From: Patiria pectinifera
Taxonomy: Eukaryota > Echinodermata > Asteroidea > Valvatida > Asterinidae
Length of the DNA: 64,000 nucleotides
Assembly: GCA_029964075.1 (NCBI GenBank)
Contig: CM057149.1
Span: forward strand, 28,968,197 to 29,032,196
Direction of reading: 5' to 3'
How positions within the stretch are numbered: position 1 is the stretch's first letter; the number at the start of each line of letters is the position of its first letter. The position numbers and the translations under genes are program-made. Below the pieces are notes generated by a model. The model was not told where the DNA came from, ran no database searches, and saw only the letters and a list, made by a program, of their open reading frames with translations. Below, in pieces: positions 52,660 through 63,238 of the stretch.

Positions 52660-53704
52660 TAGCTGGAGTTACCCAGCCCTGAGTTTTATCAGCTGGAGTT
52701 ACCCAGCCCTGAGTTTTATCATTGGGTTGTTGTTGGCTGGAGCTAGTTTTTCTCGTAAACGATAGTAGGGCCTATAGGCAAAAAAATTTGGAAAATGTTC
52801 AATTTTGTCCCCGTTACACACTAATTGCAACTGCAACTCACCCCAAACTTGCCTGGAATAACCATTACACAGTTCCTTGAAGTAAAAAATGATCCACGAT
52901 GAAGATTCAGCCTACAATTGCAGTGAAAACAGGAGGAATAACCGCTAACCTGACAACCTTGCAGGCATGGCCAGGATCGCAATTGGTTTGTGCACACACA
53001 GAAATTGTGTACAATGAATGGCGGTCGCCGATTACCATGCACGTACAGCTCGCTGGTACTCGGCGTTTTTGCGGTCGGTGCATGACGTGACGCGGAAGCG
53101 TAATACCTGATGACTGTTTCATGCATTAATAAGAGGTTCACTCGCATCACAGTCCGACAGTGCGGTACTGGAACGGCAGTAAATAACACTGCACTATGAA
53201 TGCACGATAGCTGGCCAACTTGACGGTTGCCGTTCCAGTACCGCACTGTGATGCGAGTGAACCTCTTATTAATGCATGAAACAGTCATCGGGTATTACGC
53301 TTCCGCGTCACGTCATGCACCGACCGCAAAAACGCCGAGTACCAGCGAGCTGTACGTGCATGGTAATCGGCGACCGCCATTCATTGTACACATTTTTTTT
53401 TTGTGCACAAACCAATTGCGATCCTGGCCATGCCTGCAAGGTTGTCAGGTTAGCGGTTATTCCTCCTGTTTTCACTGCAATTGTAGGCTGAATCTTCATC
53501 GTGGATCGTTTTTTACTTCAAGGACCTCTGTAATGGTTATTCCAGGCAAGTTTGGGGTGAGTTGCAGTTGCAATTAGTGTGTAACGGGGACAAAATTGAA
53601 CATTTTCCAAAAAAATTTGCCTATACTATCGTTTACGAGAAAAACTAGCTCCAGCCCTAATATACAACCCAATGATAAAACTCAGGGCTGGGTAACTCCA
53701 GCTA
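52660..53704. mobile_element. Near-complete palindrome transposon, 1.05 kb
   Basis: Two arms of roughly 490 bases meet at a spacer of about 50 bases near 53,170-53,225. Ends TAGCTGGAGTTACCCAGCCC / GGGCTGGGTAACTCCAGCTA. Flanked by the 9-bp duplication TCTTAGCCC (52,651-52,659 and 53,705-53,713). Arms are nearly identical, so the element is young or its arms are homogenised. The left end has a local 35-bp duplication. Open frames in it are mirror images of one another and are not called as genes. Confidence 0.88.
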
Positions 53705-53728
53705 TCTTAGCCCCATAAATGTGGCCAA

Positions 53729-55757
53729 CTGCACCCAATTTCAGGAAGCGCTGCGACGCGTCGCAACTCGAGTTACAACGTGTAACACGTCGCAAATCGC
53801 GACGCATTGTATAATCCATTTCACGAAAGTTGCGATGAGTTGAATGCTTCGTAAGTTCCTTGACTACGGCTTAAAACACGTCGCAAGCCACGACGTGTCT
53901 AGTGGTCGCCGCAAAATAAAAAGAGTCCGTTTTTAGTCAGTTTTGTGCCATAAACATCATGTAAACGAGATTATAATACCGAGGCAATGTGTGTAAAGTT
54001 GTAAATAGAAAATTCATTGAATAATTATGAATTAGCCTGGAATATTGCAGTTGAAATTTCAAAGTAGCTACACAGTCCACTGAGAGCTCGTTTTTCTTTA
54101 AAATTGCATTGCACGGCCAACATTTTGTTCTACGTTTTAACAATTTTCGAGCAGAGATCTGACGACTCTTTGTTGAATACCAGACGATTATTTACTGTAT
54201 GCTGACTTAGTACATTAAACAGTCACCGAATTGTGCTATAAATACACATACGACGCCAGTCCTTCATTTTTAAGGAGCGCGATCGCGCAGGCGCTCCTAC
54301 TGCGCTCCTCGACTGTCTCGAAGGAGCGCCAAAAATAGCGCTCCTCAGAAATCCAAAAGAGGGCTCGTCAAACACGGGAAGTTTAAAAATAAGAAGTGAT
54401 AAAACGCAAAGGATTTCAAGTCTGAAGCTACACGTATTTTTCGTTGGTATAATGCCCAAACTCACGTTAATATGCCGCTGGACATCGCTAAAAAATGAAC
54501 GAACATCGAGCTCGTACGTACTGTAAAGATCGTGTGTGTACGTACAGCGGTTGTATACTGTGCGTGCACAATCTGCATATCGCATAGAGCTGCATGAAAA
54601 CACGTGGGCCCGTACGTGCGAGTGCAGCAATGACTGGTTCCCGCTGCGCCGCGTACTAAGTCCCAATGAAGGCATGATGAAAATGCGGTAACCAGTCAAT
54701 GTAATAGTCGCGCGCGGTGCAATGCACTGCCGTACAGTGTTTTGCGTGCAGGCCGGACGGAATAGACATCGTAAAAATGCCAAGAAAACAACGATTGAGA
54801 AGGACGATCTTTGCAAGCTTATTCACAGAACTCGATCTCTCTTGTCTGTGTATGTATTTCCCGTGTTCATGAATTTATTTTGAGGAAGTTTTACTGGTAT
54901 GTGAAGTGAAACGATGCAGCGTGTTTCACCGAAATCCTATACCGTAAAATGTGTCTCATTGCCGGCCCACCACACACAGTTCATCACAAACGCTCGTACT
55001 AGTGCGAAGTTCAGACGTTGTTAGCCAGTTTCTCGTCGTGACTAGCATTGTGTATATGGCATACTTGACCTGCATTTTCCATTATTTTTAAGATTATCGA
55101 CGGCAGATATTTTCGATAAAACTTAAGGCAAGTTTGTGTCATTTTGAGGCCATTTTTGTATAGATTTCGTAGAGCAATTGAAATAGTTCAGGCTGAAACT
55201 TTCATATAATTTTAACGAATCTGAAAGCAAATATTCAGTTGCTTTATGTGCCGTTTATTAACTCTCCATTTTCCAAGTATAATCAAGTGATGAACCAACT
55301 GACAACTGTATTAAAAAATGAAAGCCTAAGCAGTAGTCAAACCTTTTATTAATCTCCATTTAGTTAGTTTTTTGAAATAAATTTTACCTTGTCTTACAAG
55401 TTACAGTTACAAAAACAAAAAAAGTAATGCAACTTGAGCATATGTTATTATGCAAAAACTAATAATAACGCAGCCCCTTGAATAAATCCTTATGTCAAAA
55501 TAAAACAAAAACAATGGTAACCCGTCGTTTTACCACTGTTTATCCGTAGATTTTAAGGAGAGCGATTTGCTCTCCTCAAATATTTGAGGAGAGCGATTTA
55601 TAGCTCTCCTGGATTTTCTTTAAATGAAGGACTGCGACGCGTCGCATTTACGACGTGTTTTGAGAAATGGATCGCAGGACGCTTCGGTAGGGATACGATG
55701 CGTCGCAACGCTGCGATGCATCGTAAGTTACGATGAGTTTCGTGAAATCGGGTGCAG
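53729..55757. mobile_element. Inverted-repeat element with GCGACGCGTCGCA-type palindromes (split by a nested element)
   Basis: Ends CTGCACCCAATTTCAGGAAG / reverse partner CTGCACCCGATTTCACGAAA. Inside both ends are arrays of short palindromes around ACGACGTGT and GCGACGCGTCGCA. The 54,257-55,634 element is inserted in it; without that the element would be about 650 bp. No clear target duplication. Confidence 0.65.
54257..55634. mobile_element. Nested element with GGAGCGC / GGAGAGC hairpin repeats
   Basis: Ends CAGTCCTTCATTT / AAATGAAGGACTG flanked by CGACGC on both sides (54,251-54,256 and 55,635-55,640), 1,378 bp. Next to each end are runs of short inverted units: AAGGAGCGC and GCGCTCCT at the left, GGAGAGCGATTT and AAATCGCTCTCC at the right. 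A 197-codon minus-strand frame inside has no recognisable domain and is not called. Confidence 0.7.
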
Positions 55758-56159
55758 GACTACTATGACTGCCTCCGTAAATTGAAGGCCACACTTGCAA
55801 TTGCGGAACATGTACAAAAACATGTAGAACTTTGTATGCACAATATTTAAACCTTTTCTAATATTAGTATTTAATGTCAAACACGGCTGGCCTTTTACCT
55901 TTAAAAAATGGTTTTTTTTAATGTAAATCACGTGCAATTCAGCTGTGACTGCTATTCGTGATTTGTTAAACCATGTTGAATTGAATTGAATTGAGAATTT
56001 CATGGTATTTGCCACCAATACGGGCCGTTATCACGCGTCTAACCAGTAGTTTGGTCCAGTCGTTGATCCTTGTGTGTAGGATCCGTGCTTGTATCAACCT
56101 TGATAAGTTGTGCAATAACGGGGTCCACGACAATCCCAATTTGCTGGTAAAATAATTTC

Positions 56160-56380
56160 ATTTTCAGTTGCTACGCCACAACTTACGCAACCTAAAATGA
56201 TTGCGCAAGTTACGCCATAATTTGTTGCGCAAGTCGCAGACTTACACACTATCCGACTTTTGTGAAATGTGTCGTAAGTGAAATGTTGCGCAGCGTGAAA
56301 TGTTGCGCAACTTACGCAATAAATTGTGGCGCAAGCGGAGTTGCGCCATTGCCTAAGGTTTTGTGAAATCGGCTGCAGGA
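56160..56380. repeat. Array of TTGCGCAACTTACGC repeats in both orientations
   Basis: Several copies of TTGCGCAACTTACGC and complements. It ends with TTTTGTGAAATCGGCTGCAG, close to the end of the 53,729-55,757 element (CGTGAAATCGGGTGCAG). A related but distinct family is likely. Confidence 0.6.
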
Positions 56381-56886
56381 ATGGTAACCCCGCACTGCAT
56401 GGAGAAATGTACATGTACTTTTAGTATGGTGTGTCCACACGTAACAACACCCATTCCAAAATTTGTATCCTTGTGGAGACATTTCTTTGTTCCCGTGTAG
56501 TAAAGTGTTCAATTTTGAAAGTGAATTTTCAAAATGCTCTTATTTTAACCAGAATAAGTTTCCTGGGCTGAAATTTGGAATTAATATCCCTTTTCTAAAA
56601 CTCTTCCACTTGCAACAAATAAACACACCTTGGAAATTCCTAGTTTTTGAGTAAAACCCATATATCTATTTCGTGAAAACCTTGTGGAGACCTGTTCATC
56701 TATAGAAATTGCCCTGTGGAGACCTTTACAATGTTTTGTTCACTATTGTGTGTGAGTCTCCACAAGGCAGCGAATTTGTGGTCACCATTACTAGCTTCAG
56801 GTGCGCGTTGTGATTTCAAATTTCCCCACAACACAGTTTGCTAAATATTCATCCTTTTGCTTAAACCGCTTCATTTTCTTTTGCAG

Positions 56887-57033
56887 GAGAAACCCAGGGA
56901 GCCATTCTATTTGGAGATAGTCGGCAGTGATTCTCAATGATGGACACAACGGAGGCATCATCTGATGGTACACAAGTGCTGACCATGGCCGGTGACTATG
57001 GAAATCTGGCCAACACCCTCTACACCACAGAAG
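56887..57033 (+). CDS. NFYB: NFYB exon with start codon (5' UTR 56,887-56,936)
   Basis: Acceptor TTTTCTTTTGCAG. Coding part [20 protein letters not shown], then [12 protein letters not shown]. Ends in phase 1, donor GTACAT. Confidence 0.9.
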
Positions 57034-60000
57034 GTACATGTAGGTACTTGAAGCCACACAGTGGCCACTCTTTTTCCATTTATTTTCTTTTTCCATTTGG
57101 CTATTGTAACGAAGCCGTAACTCATTTCAACAGTGGCTATATTTATAGAATTTTGTGATGCGATCAAGGTACATGAGTCGTTTGTTGACCCTGGTCAAAA
57201 AAAATTTTATTACAGATTTGAAAAGAACACAATCTCAGCATTACTGCTGTGAAAACCGCATGCCGATTACCATCTTTAGTTAAAAAATTATGGAAGTTGG
57301 AACACCAAGAGATGTGATGAAGCGATGTGATGAAGTGGCCCTATTTTGGCCTGTATCTCGAAATATAAATTCCAGACAAACGACTCATTTAGCTTGATCG
57401 CATCACATATCACTTTCAAATCTATACGGTTTTAATTGTTCAACAGTCATTGAAGCGCTTTGGTAGCATAGTATGATAGCTGTGCACTTTCAATGCTGAA
57501 GGTGCTGAGGTTGAATCCTAGAGACAACCTTTTTTAATTAATTTCGCAAAATTTTGTAATTTACAGTGTTGTAGTCAAGTTGGTGTAGTTCAGTTGACGT
57601 ATTATTGGCTGACTGGTAACTTCCTTAATCCCTTAAAATCCTCCAAAACTTCCTGATGGAGTTTGAAGGATTTGGGAAGGTAAGGGATAATCAGTTTATT
57701 GACTCTATGCAAAGCTGTTGGTGACACTGCAAGGCCTTCTTACTAGGGCCAGTGACGGGCAAACATTCACTACCTTCAGTGTGTCTTCTTATGCTTAGAG
57801 GAACCTATGTGAGCATGGGTGCACGGCAAAAATCGTGCTTAAGTATCATGCATTGCAGTTTTACTGCTGAGACGTAATAGACCCATCCAGTACTGTGCAC
57901 GTCGTTAACATGCGTGCCTTCCAACTGCCACACTGCATGTTCCAACCACTCGTGTCCTGCGCACATACATGCGTATCAGACTTTTGTGCATGCAACTAAC
58001 CGCCCTGAATCCTTCCATATCCTCTGCCAAAGTGGAGGAATTTGCAGGATTGAGGTTACATGGCAAAAGTATGTTACTGATTTGGTAGGATGCACTTTGT
58101 CAACATCTTGGGCCGGATCTTGTGTTGTTTTTGCTCAGCTATGCATAAATGTAGGCCTGGATTATGCTTGAAATCCTCCGTACTGCTCTAGGATGTCGCT
58201 GGCTCTGCCTCATACTGATTGCTTGAGGATTTTGCAAGCTTGAGGCAGTGGTCACTCCTCCAAGGAGGAGTGGAGGGATGACCACTGCGGCACTGCCTCA
58301 ATCCTGCGAAATCTCCAACAATCGCTGTCAATATGTTGAGGCAGAGCCAGTGACATCCTGGAGTAGTGCGGAGGATTTCAAGTATAATCTAGGCCTAAAT
58401 GTATGCACGGCTGAGCATAAACAACACAGGGTCCGGCCAAAGACCTTGACATAGCGCATCCTCCAAAATTAGCCACACAATTTTGCCATACATGTACATG
58501 TAGCCTCAATCCTGCAAAATCTTCCATTTTGCAAAGAAGATTTTGGAGGATTTGGGAAGGTTAGGGTTAATCGTGGCTGTGATTGGTCAAAACGCCATTG
58601 GACGTGGCTCATGGTCTGGAGCATTGAACTCATGGCTTGCGGATCATTCTGCAGGTTGTGGGTTCGAGTCCAGCCTGGGACATGTGGTGCGTGTGTCCTT
58701 GGGCAAGACACTTGGTCACACATTGCTTCTCCGAACCCAGGAGTAATTAAAATGGATACATGTGAGGGCAGAGAGGATAATTGTTATTGACTTAAGCTAC
58801 TTTGTGCCAAAATGGCACCGAGATTGTCTTTCAAATGTTTTATTGGCCAAATGAGAAGGGGAAAGATTGATATTGATGATGTCCCCTAATGTGCCACAGC
58901 CCCTAACCTGCCACACGTAAATTTTTCTCCTTATTAGTACCTTGCTAGAGCAAGTTTGACATAAAATTTCACAGTTAGTGAAATTTCATCAACCTCTAAA
59001 CCTTCATTGTCCAGACACAGTCCAAACCAACACATTGTTGTTTTTTGGCAAAAAAAAATTCACTTGTTTCCCTTATTTATTTTGCAATGGTTTCAGATGA
59101 CTCGATAGCAGGGGGTGCAGAGGAGGAGATTGGAGGGGATGACAAGAGTAGTTCGCCCCTCAGGGAGCAGGACAGGTTCCTGCCCATCGCCAACGTCAGC
59201 CGCATCATGAAGAACGGCATCCCCAAGTCCGGCAAGGTAATATGCCGTCGTCCGTAGTGGCTGGGGAGGTTCAACAAGATTGACCTAAGGGCACATCTCA
59301 AATCATATCCAGGACGAGATCAGGACAATTTGTGGGTAGAATCGTTCACTTTGTCTGGAAGAAGCTCTGCATTTGTGCCGGACATGTTCCAGGGAAATTT
59401 TCATCAGCAACTGCTTTGGGTGATTGTGGGAAAGTTGTTCAGAATCCTGCAACTTAAACCTGATACAATGTCCACAACTTGTCCGGAACTCGTCCCAGAT
59501 ATGAATTGAGACGGGCCCTTACAAAAAGAGGGCATCGAAAACCATGGCTGTACAATCCTTAATCCATCAGAATACCGTATAGACCAGGGCCCAGCTTTTT
59601 TTAGCTTTGTTTGCTGTATATTTAGGGAATTGAGAGTTCAATTTTTTTTCAGGGAGCATTAAACGTCATTGAACTAGCTGTGTGCTCTTATTTTTGTTAT
59701 GTAACTAGTCTCTGTCGGAATTTTCCTGTGAATTCTCCTTGATCATGTCATTTCCATAATTTGCAAGGTTTTCTATTTATTGTGATTTGTGGGTTCAACA
59801 TGTATTCCTATTTATTCAGTGTATTTAAAAATTCCCTTGACAGTTGTCAAGATGGAGAAATTAGTAGCTTTGATGTAACAATTTCAATTTCAGTTAAATT
59901 TCTTTCACCCATTTTCAAATTGTTGGTATTTTCATTGGTGGAACACTGTTAGAATGCAGAACAATGAACCAGGTTTCAAAGGGTTTCCTGGCTCAACAGT

Positions 60001-63000
60001 ATGACCCAGCCTCGACTCCATGGGCGCGTGGGAGTTCCTTCACTAACCCCTGGCCGTGATGAACACGTAAACGACGATGACCGGCTATTCAGAGCGTACT
60101 GCGCGTGCATTTCGAAGGTGTCGCGTCGCGCATAAGATACATCGACTGCAGTCCTAATTTAAATGTGCCACTATTTGACACATTTAAATTAGACAATATC
60201 AGGGGTTAAGATCGCACAAGGCATGATGGGAAACAACATGGCGCAGCAAGATCGTACCCATGGAAATGAGGTTGAATATGGCCTACATCTGTACCTATCT
60301 AACCTTTCACCTTTTGACCTTCCAGATCTCCAAGGAGGCTAAGGAGTGCGTCCAGGAGTGTGTCTCCGAGTTCATCAGTTTCATCACAAGCGAGTATCCT
60401 TTGCAAACGGTCACATTTTAATTCATGAGACAATTCAAATTTGTGGACATTTTTTTATCTTTTTTTCTGAGTATGGAACCATGTATCCATGGAAGTTCAT
60501 CAGAAAGAATGTAGTATCCAGATGCCGCTTCTTTGCTTAGGAACAAAGTCTGTGGAGAGTCAACTGCAAAGTATTTTCTAACGAAATTGGAAATGTTTCT
60601 CAGTCCCAGATTCATGTCTTTTCAAAGTTTTTGTAAAAAATGACTGACCTTCATTCAGAGAATATAGGATGAAAAAAGTGGCTTCAGGATGCAACATTTT
60701 TTCCCGTTCATCTTCTACACCGTTCAAGCATTCTTGCAGAGCAGAGATTTGAATTCATTCTGCAGATTTTTATCACTGAAAGTGGGCTATTTCTGACTTA
60801 GTACTTAAAAAGGAGTTATAAAACCTGAAGTCAAAAAGTACACTCTGAAAGTGAGAGATCAGAGTTCCCAGCCACTCTGGAAATCAGGGAAATGTTGTAA
60901 ATGAGTTAACATTTTTCCAGACAGAAAAAAATCCTTGGGGTTTGGGAAAAACAACAGAAATCTGGGAGTACTCGGGGAATTTGACAGTGACACAGAAGAG
61001 AAGGTTTTCCGCAGTTTGGCGTGTGTGCGTTTTGTGCCACGTGTCCAAGTTGTGTCCATTGACTGACTGGCTGTGGTGGCTTTTTAGTGTTCATGCAGTG
61101 TTTATTATACAACACCTGAATAAATCCCCGTCATCTGATTGGTGAATTGTAGATCACGTGACATATTATTATTCGGTATAATGCACGGTGCGACCATGCG
61201 TTATACCCATGCGTTATACCGTTGCACTTTGCGCTTGTTCCATGACGCGGTATTTGCGTGCAACATGCATGCTGGTGTGCGCGTTCAGCGTAGCGCGTAT
61301 TGTTCCAAAGAGCCAGCGCTACAGCGTAGGGTTCAAACATTTTCGTGAAGGGGTAGTTCAATATCTTTAAAATCAAAATGAATTGTAGTTTATAATTTAC
61401 CAATCAAATGACGAGAATTTATTCAGGTGTTGTATAAAACAAATAACGAATGTTTTATGCTCGTGCGATGGAAAGAATAATTTCATTCGGTGACAGATTG
61501 AATGTTCTATTCCGCTCGGCTTCGCCTCGTGGAATAGAACATTCAATCTGTCACCTCATGAAATTATTCTTACCATCGCACTCACAAACATTCGTTATTT
61601 GTATAATATCACACTCCTCTCCAAACAATAACAATTGGCTGAGCTACACCACCTCTTGACTACCCAGCCACCTCATTAAATTGAACACATTTCTCACGGA
61701 ATTTTGGAGATTTCTCAGGGAATATCAGGGGAAACGTAGGGAATATCGTTTTTATAAAGTGCTGGGAACCCTGTAGATCCCTTAACTCAGTGCCTCAGAG
61801 CGAGTGACAGGTGCCACCAGGAGAAGAGGAAGACCATCAACGGTGAAGACATCCTGTTTGCGATGTCTACCTTGGGTTTTGATAACTACGTGGAACCACT
61901 GAAATTATACTTGCAGAAATACAGAGATGTAAGGCATGCCATGTGCGTGGCACACATGTTGCCATATGGGTCACTCTGTAAATTTCGGGTCCAAAGTGTG
62001 ACACTTTTTCCTGTCCCTGTTAGGCCAAAAAAAAAAAAATAAGTCGGTCTCTGGTCAGCGCGCGCGTTGATTTTAATCATGCGCGTCGATCTTTTTTTTT
62101 TCCAAAATGTTCCGCGGTAGCTTCAACGGCGCCCTCTATTTCCGCACCTCCTCAATTTGTTTTACCAAAGAGCACCAAGGAATGGGAAATTGCACCAAGG
62201 CAAATGATCGAAAGCACCACGGCAAATTATGGAGGAAACCAATGTACATGAGGACACCAAAAAAGCAAAATAGTAACCCACCTAGTCTGTACAATCCAAG
62301 CTTGAAGAAAAAAAAAACAGCCGCATCGCCGCGTCAATTCCAAAACTTTGGTCTGACCAGAGACCAAATATATTTTTTTTTTTGGCCTTACCTCTGAACT
62401 TCTTAATATGCCGCACATGCATCATTAAAAATAAGCTCTAACTATACACATTTATAGGAAGTTGTCTTTTACTATTTGGGGGGAAAGGGTATTAAGGATA
62501 GTGCATCATAGAATTGACAAAATGGTTCATGTCAGATGTATATAGGTACAGAATAAAAGTGGACCCCAAATTTGTAAAATAGCCCCTACATGTGACTGAT
62601 ATGGGGGGGAGGGCTAAAGTTGCATAACCTAGCATTTCTACCAATCATGCATGATTAAAAAAAAAAAGTTTATCCACGCGGTGTCTTTAAACAAACTTAG
62701 ACTACTTAGCAAAGTTGATAATAAGCAGGACAAGTTCTTTTCAGAACTAATATCTTCTAAGCAGTAGTTATTACCACATGGTGTTACCGCAAACCGAAAC
62801 GATAATTGTAGTATCTTGTGTGTTTTTGTATGTACCAGTAACATTGAAAGCACCAGTAGTACAACAGAAACTGATCACATTCTGATTAGTTAGAGGTCAT
62901 TCTGGCAACTATCAGGATCAAGCCACCTTTTTTTTTTTAATGCCTATCCTCAGAATAGTAATCACTGATATATTGCTTCTATTTGTAGAGTAAGGATTGC

Positions 63001-63238
63001 TGGTGCGAGAAAATGGCAACCCCTTGTAAAGTCTTCTCAAACTGTTGATGATTTTCCTCAGAACAACATTGTGTGTTTATTGTTTGTTTTGTGCATCTTT
63101 GATAAGTTAGTTCACAAGTATACGTTTTATTTTGTTTTGACAATTCATAGTCAATGAAAGGAGAGAAGACAATGGTTGGCATGGCAGCGGCATCAACATT
63201 AAGAACAGACGGCTTGGAGGACCTCCAGGATCAGTTCG
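56887..63238 (+). CDS. NFYB: NF-Y subunit beta (CCAAT-binding factor), first five coding exons; 3' end beyond window
   Basis: Five exons give 174 complete residues. The start is ATG at 56,937 (a second ATG follows directly). Residues 1-54 are an acidic N-terminal region; about 55-145 are the histone-fold domain, nearly identical to vertebrate [84 protein letters not shown]. In the family this subunit pairs with NF-YC through the histone fold and, with NF-YA, binds CCAAT boxes in promoters. The last exon seen ([10 protein letters not shown]...LQDQF) starts the Gln-rich activation region; its remainder was not found before 64,000. An acceptor at 56,886 implies an upstream non-coding exon, not located. 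Confidence 0.97.
57153..57410. mobile_element. MITE in NFYB intron 1
   Basis: Second copy of the 42,151-42,407 element, reversed: TGTGATGCGATCAAGG at the left, GCTTGATCGCATCACATAT at the right, with internal matches such as AGTGGCCCTATTTTGGCC and CTCAGCATTACTGCTGT (reverse of the other copy). Confidence 0.75.
57465..57535 (+). repeat. tRNA-like SINE fragment
   Basis: TTTGGTAGCATAGTATGATAGC followed 35 bp later by GAGGTTGAATCCTAG has A-box and B-box-like spacing. No full cloverleaf could be drawn. Confidence 0.35.
58006..58565. mobile_element. Inverted-repeat element in NFYB intron 1
   Basis: Arms mirror around 58,256: GAGGCAGAGCCAG / CTGGCTCTGCCTC, GGCCTGGATTATGCTTGAAA / TTTCAAGTATAATCTAGGCC, and GTGGTCACTCCTCC / GGAGGAGTGGAGGGATGACCAC at the centre. 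Arms are about 250-290 bases with mismatches. Confidence 0.7.
58600..58790 (+). repeat. tRNA-derived SINE in NFYB intron 1
   Basis: GGCTCATGGTCTGGAGCATT (A-box region), GGTTGTGGGTTCGAGTCC (B box), then a body with TGTGTCCTTGGGCAAGACAC and ACCCAGGAGTAATTAAAATG. The TCCTTGGGCAAGACACTT body is a widespread SINE core in aquatic animals. Confidence 0.75.
59097..59236 (+). CDS. NFYB: NFYB exon: histone-fold start
   Basis: Acidic [14 protein letters not shown]..., then [20 protein letters not shown] and PKSGK. Phase 1 to 0, donor GTAATA. Confidence 0.97.
60006..60275 (+). repeat. Interspersed repeat in NFYB intron 2
   Basis: Begins CCAGCCTCGACTCCATGGGC and ends CCCATGGAAATGAGGTTG, imperfect inverted ends; the right half matches 6,750-6,831. 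A central TGTGCCACTATTTGACACA palindrome region is present. Confidence 0.55.
60326..60393 (+). CDS. NFYB: NFYB exon: histone-fold alpha-2
   Basis: Encodes [20 protein letters not shown], then TS. Phase 0 to 2, donor GTATCC. Confidence 0.96.
61105..61437. mobile_element. 333-bp inverted-repeat element in NFYB intron 3
   Basis: Ends TTATACAACACCTGAATAAA / TTTATTCAGGTGTTGTATAA with about 50 bases of inverted similarity. The interior has GCGTTATACC repeats. Confidence 0.65.
61438..61606. repeat. Strong hairpin in NFYB intron 3
   Basis: Arms of about 75 bases: GTGACAGATTGAATGTTCTA and its complement around a GCTCGGCTTCGCCTCGT loop, extended outward by AACGAATG / CATTCGTT. It directly abuts the 61,105-61,437 element. 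Confidence 0.7.
61799..61928 (+). CDS. NFYB: NFYB exon: histone-fold C-terminal half
   Basis: Encodes (E)[43 protein letters not shown]. Phase 2 to 0, donor GTAAGG. Confidence 0.97.
62023..62387 (-). mobile_element. Harbinger-type MITE, family 2, in NFYB intron 4
   Basis: 365 bp, reverse orientation of 32,474-32,847. GGCC ends with A and T runs; TTA on both sides (62,020-62,022 and 62,388-62,390). Confidence 0.85.
63151..63238 (+). CDS. NFYB: NFYB exon: after histone fold
   Basis: Encodes [20 protein letters not shown], then GLEDLQDQF. Phase 0 to 1, donor GTAAAT. Confidence 0.93.

Noticed and set aside
52821-53577. Two open frames of 155 and 116 codons with almost the same protein
   Set aside because: They are on opposite arms of a near-perfect palindrome, so the similarity comes from the DNA inverted repeat. 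No domain or expression signal.
54223-54816. 197-codon minus-strand open frame
   Set aside because: It is the longest open frame of the window but lies mostly inside a nested inverted-repeat element, has no recognisable domain, no splice context, and is not matched elsewhere in the window. Treated as chance.
58600-58680. tRNA gene
   Set aside because: A-box and B-box-like motifs are present, but no full cloverleaf pairs and the sequence continues into a SINE body.
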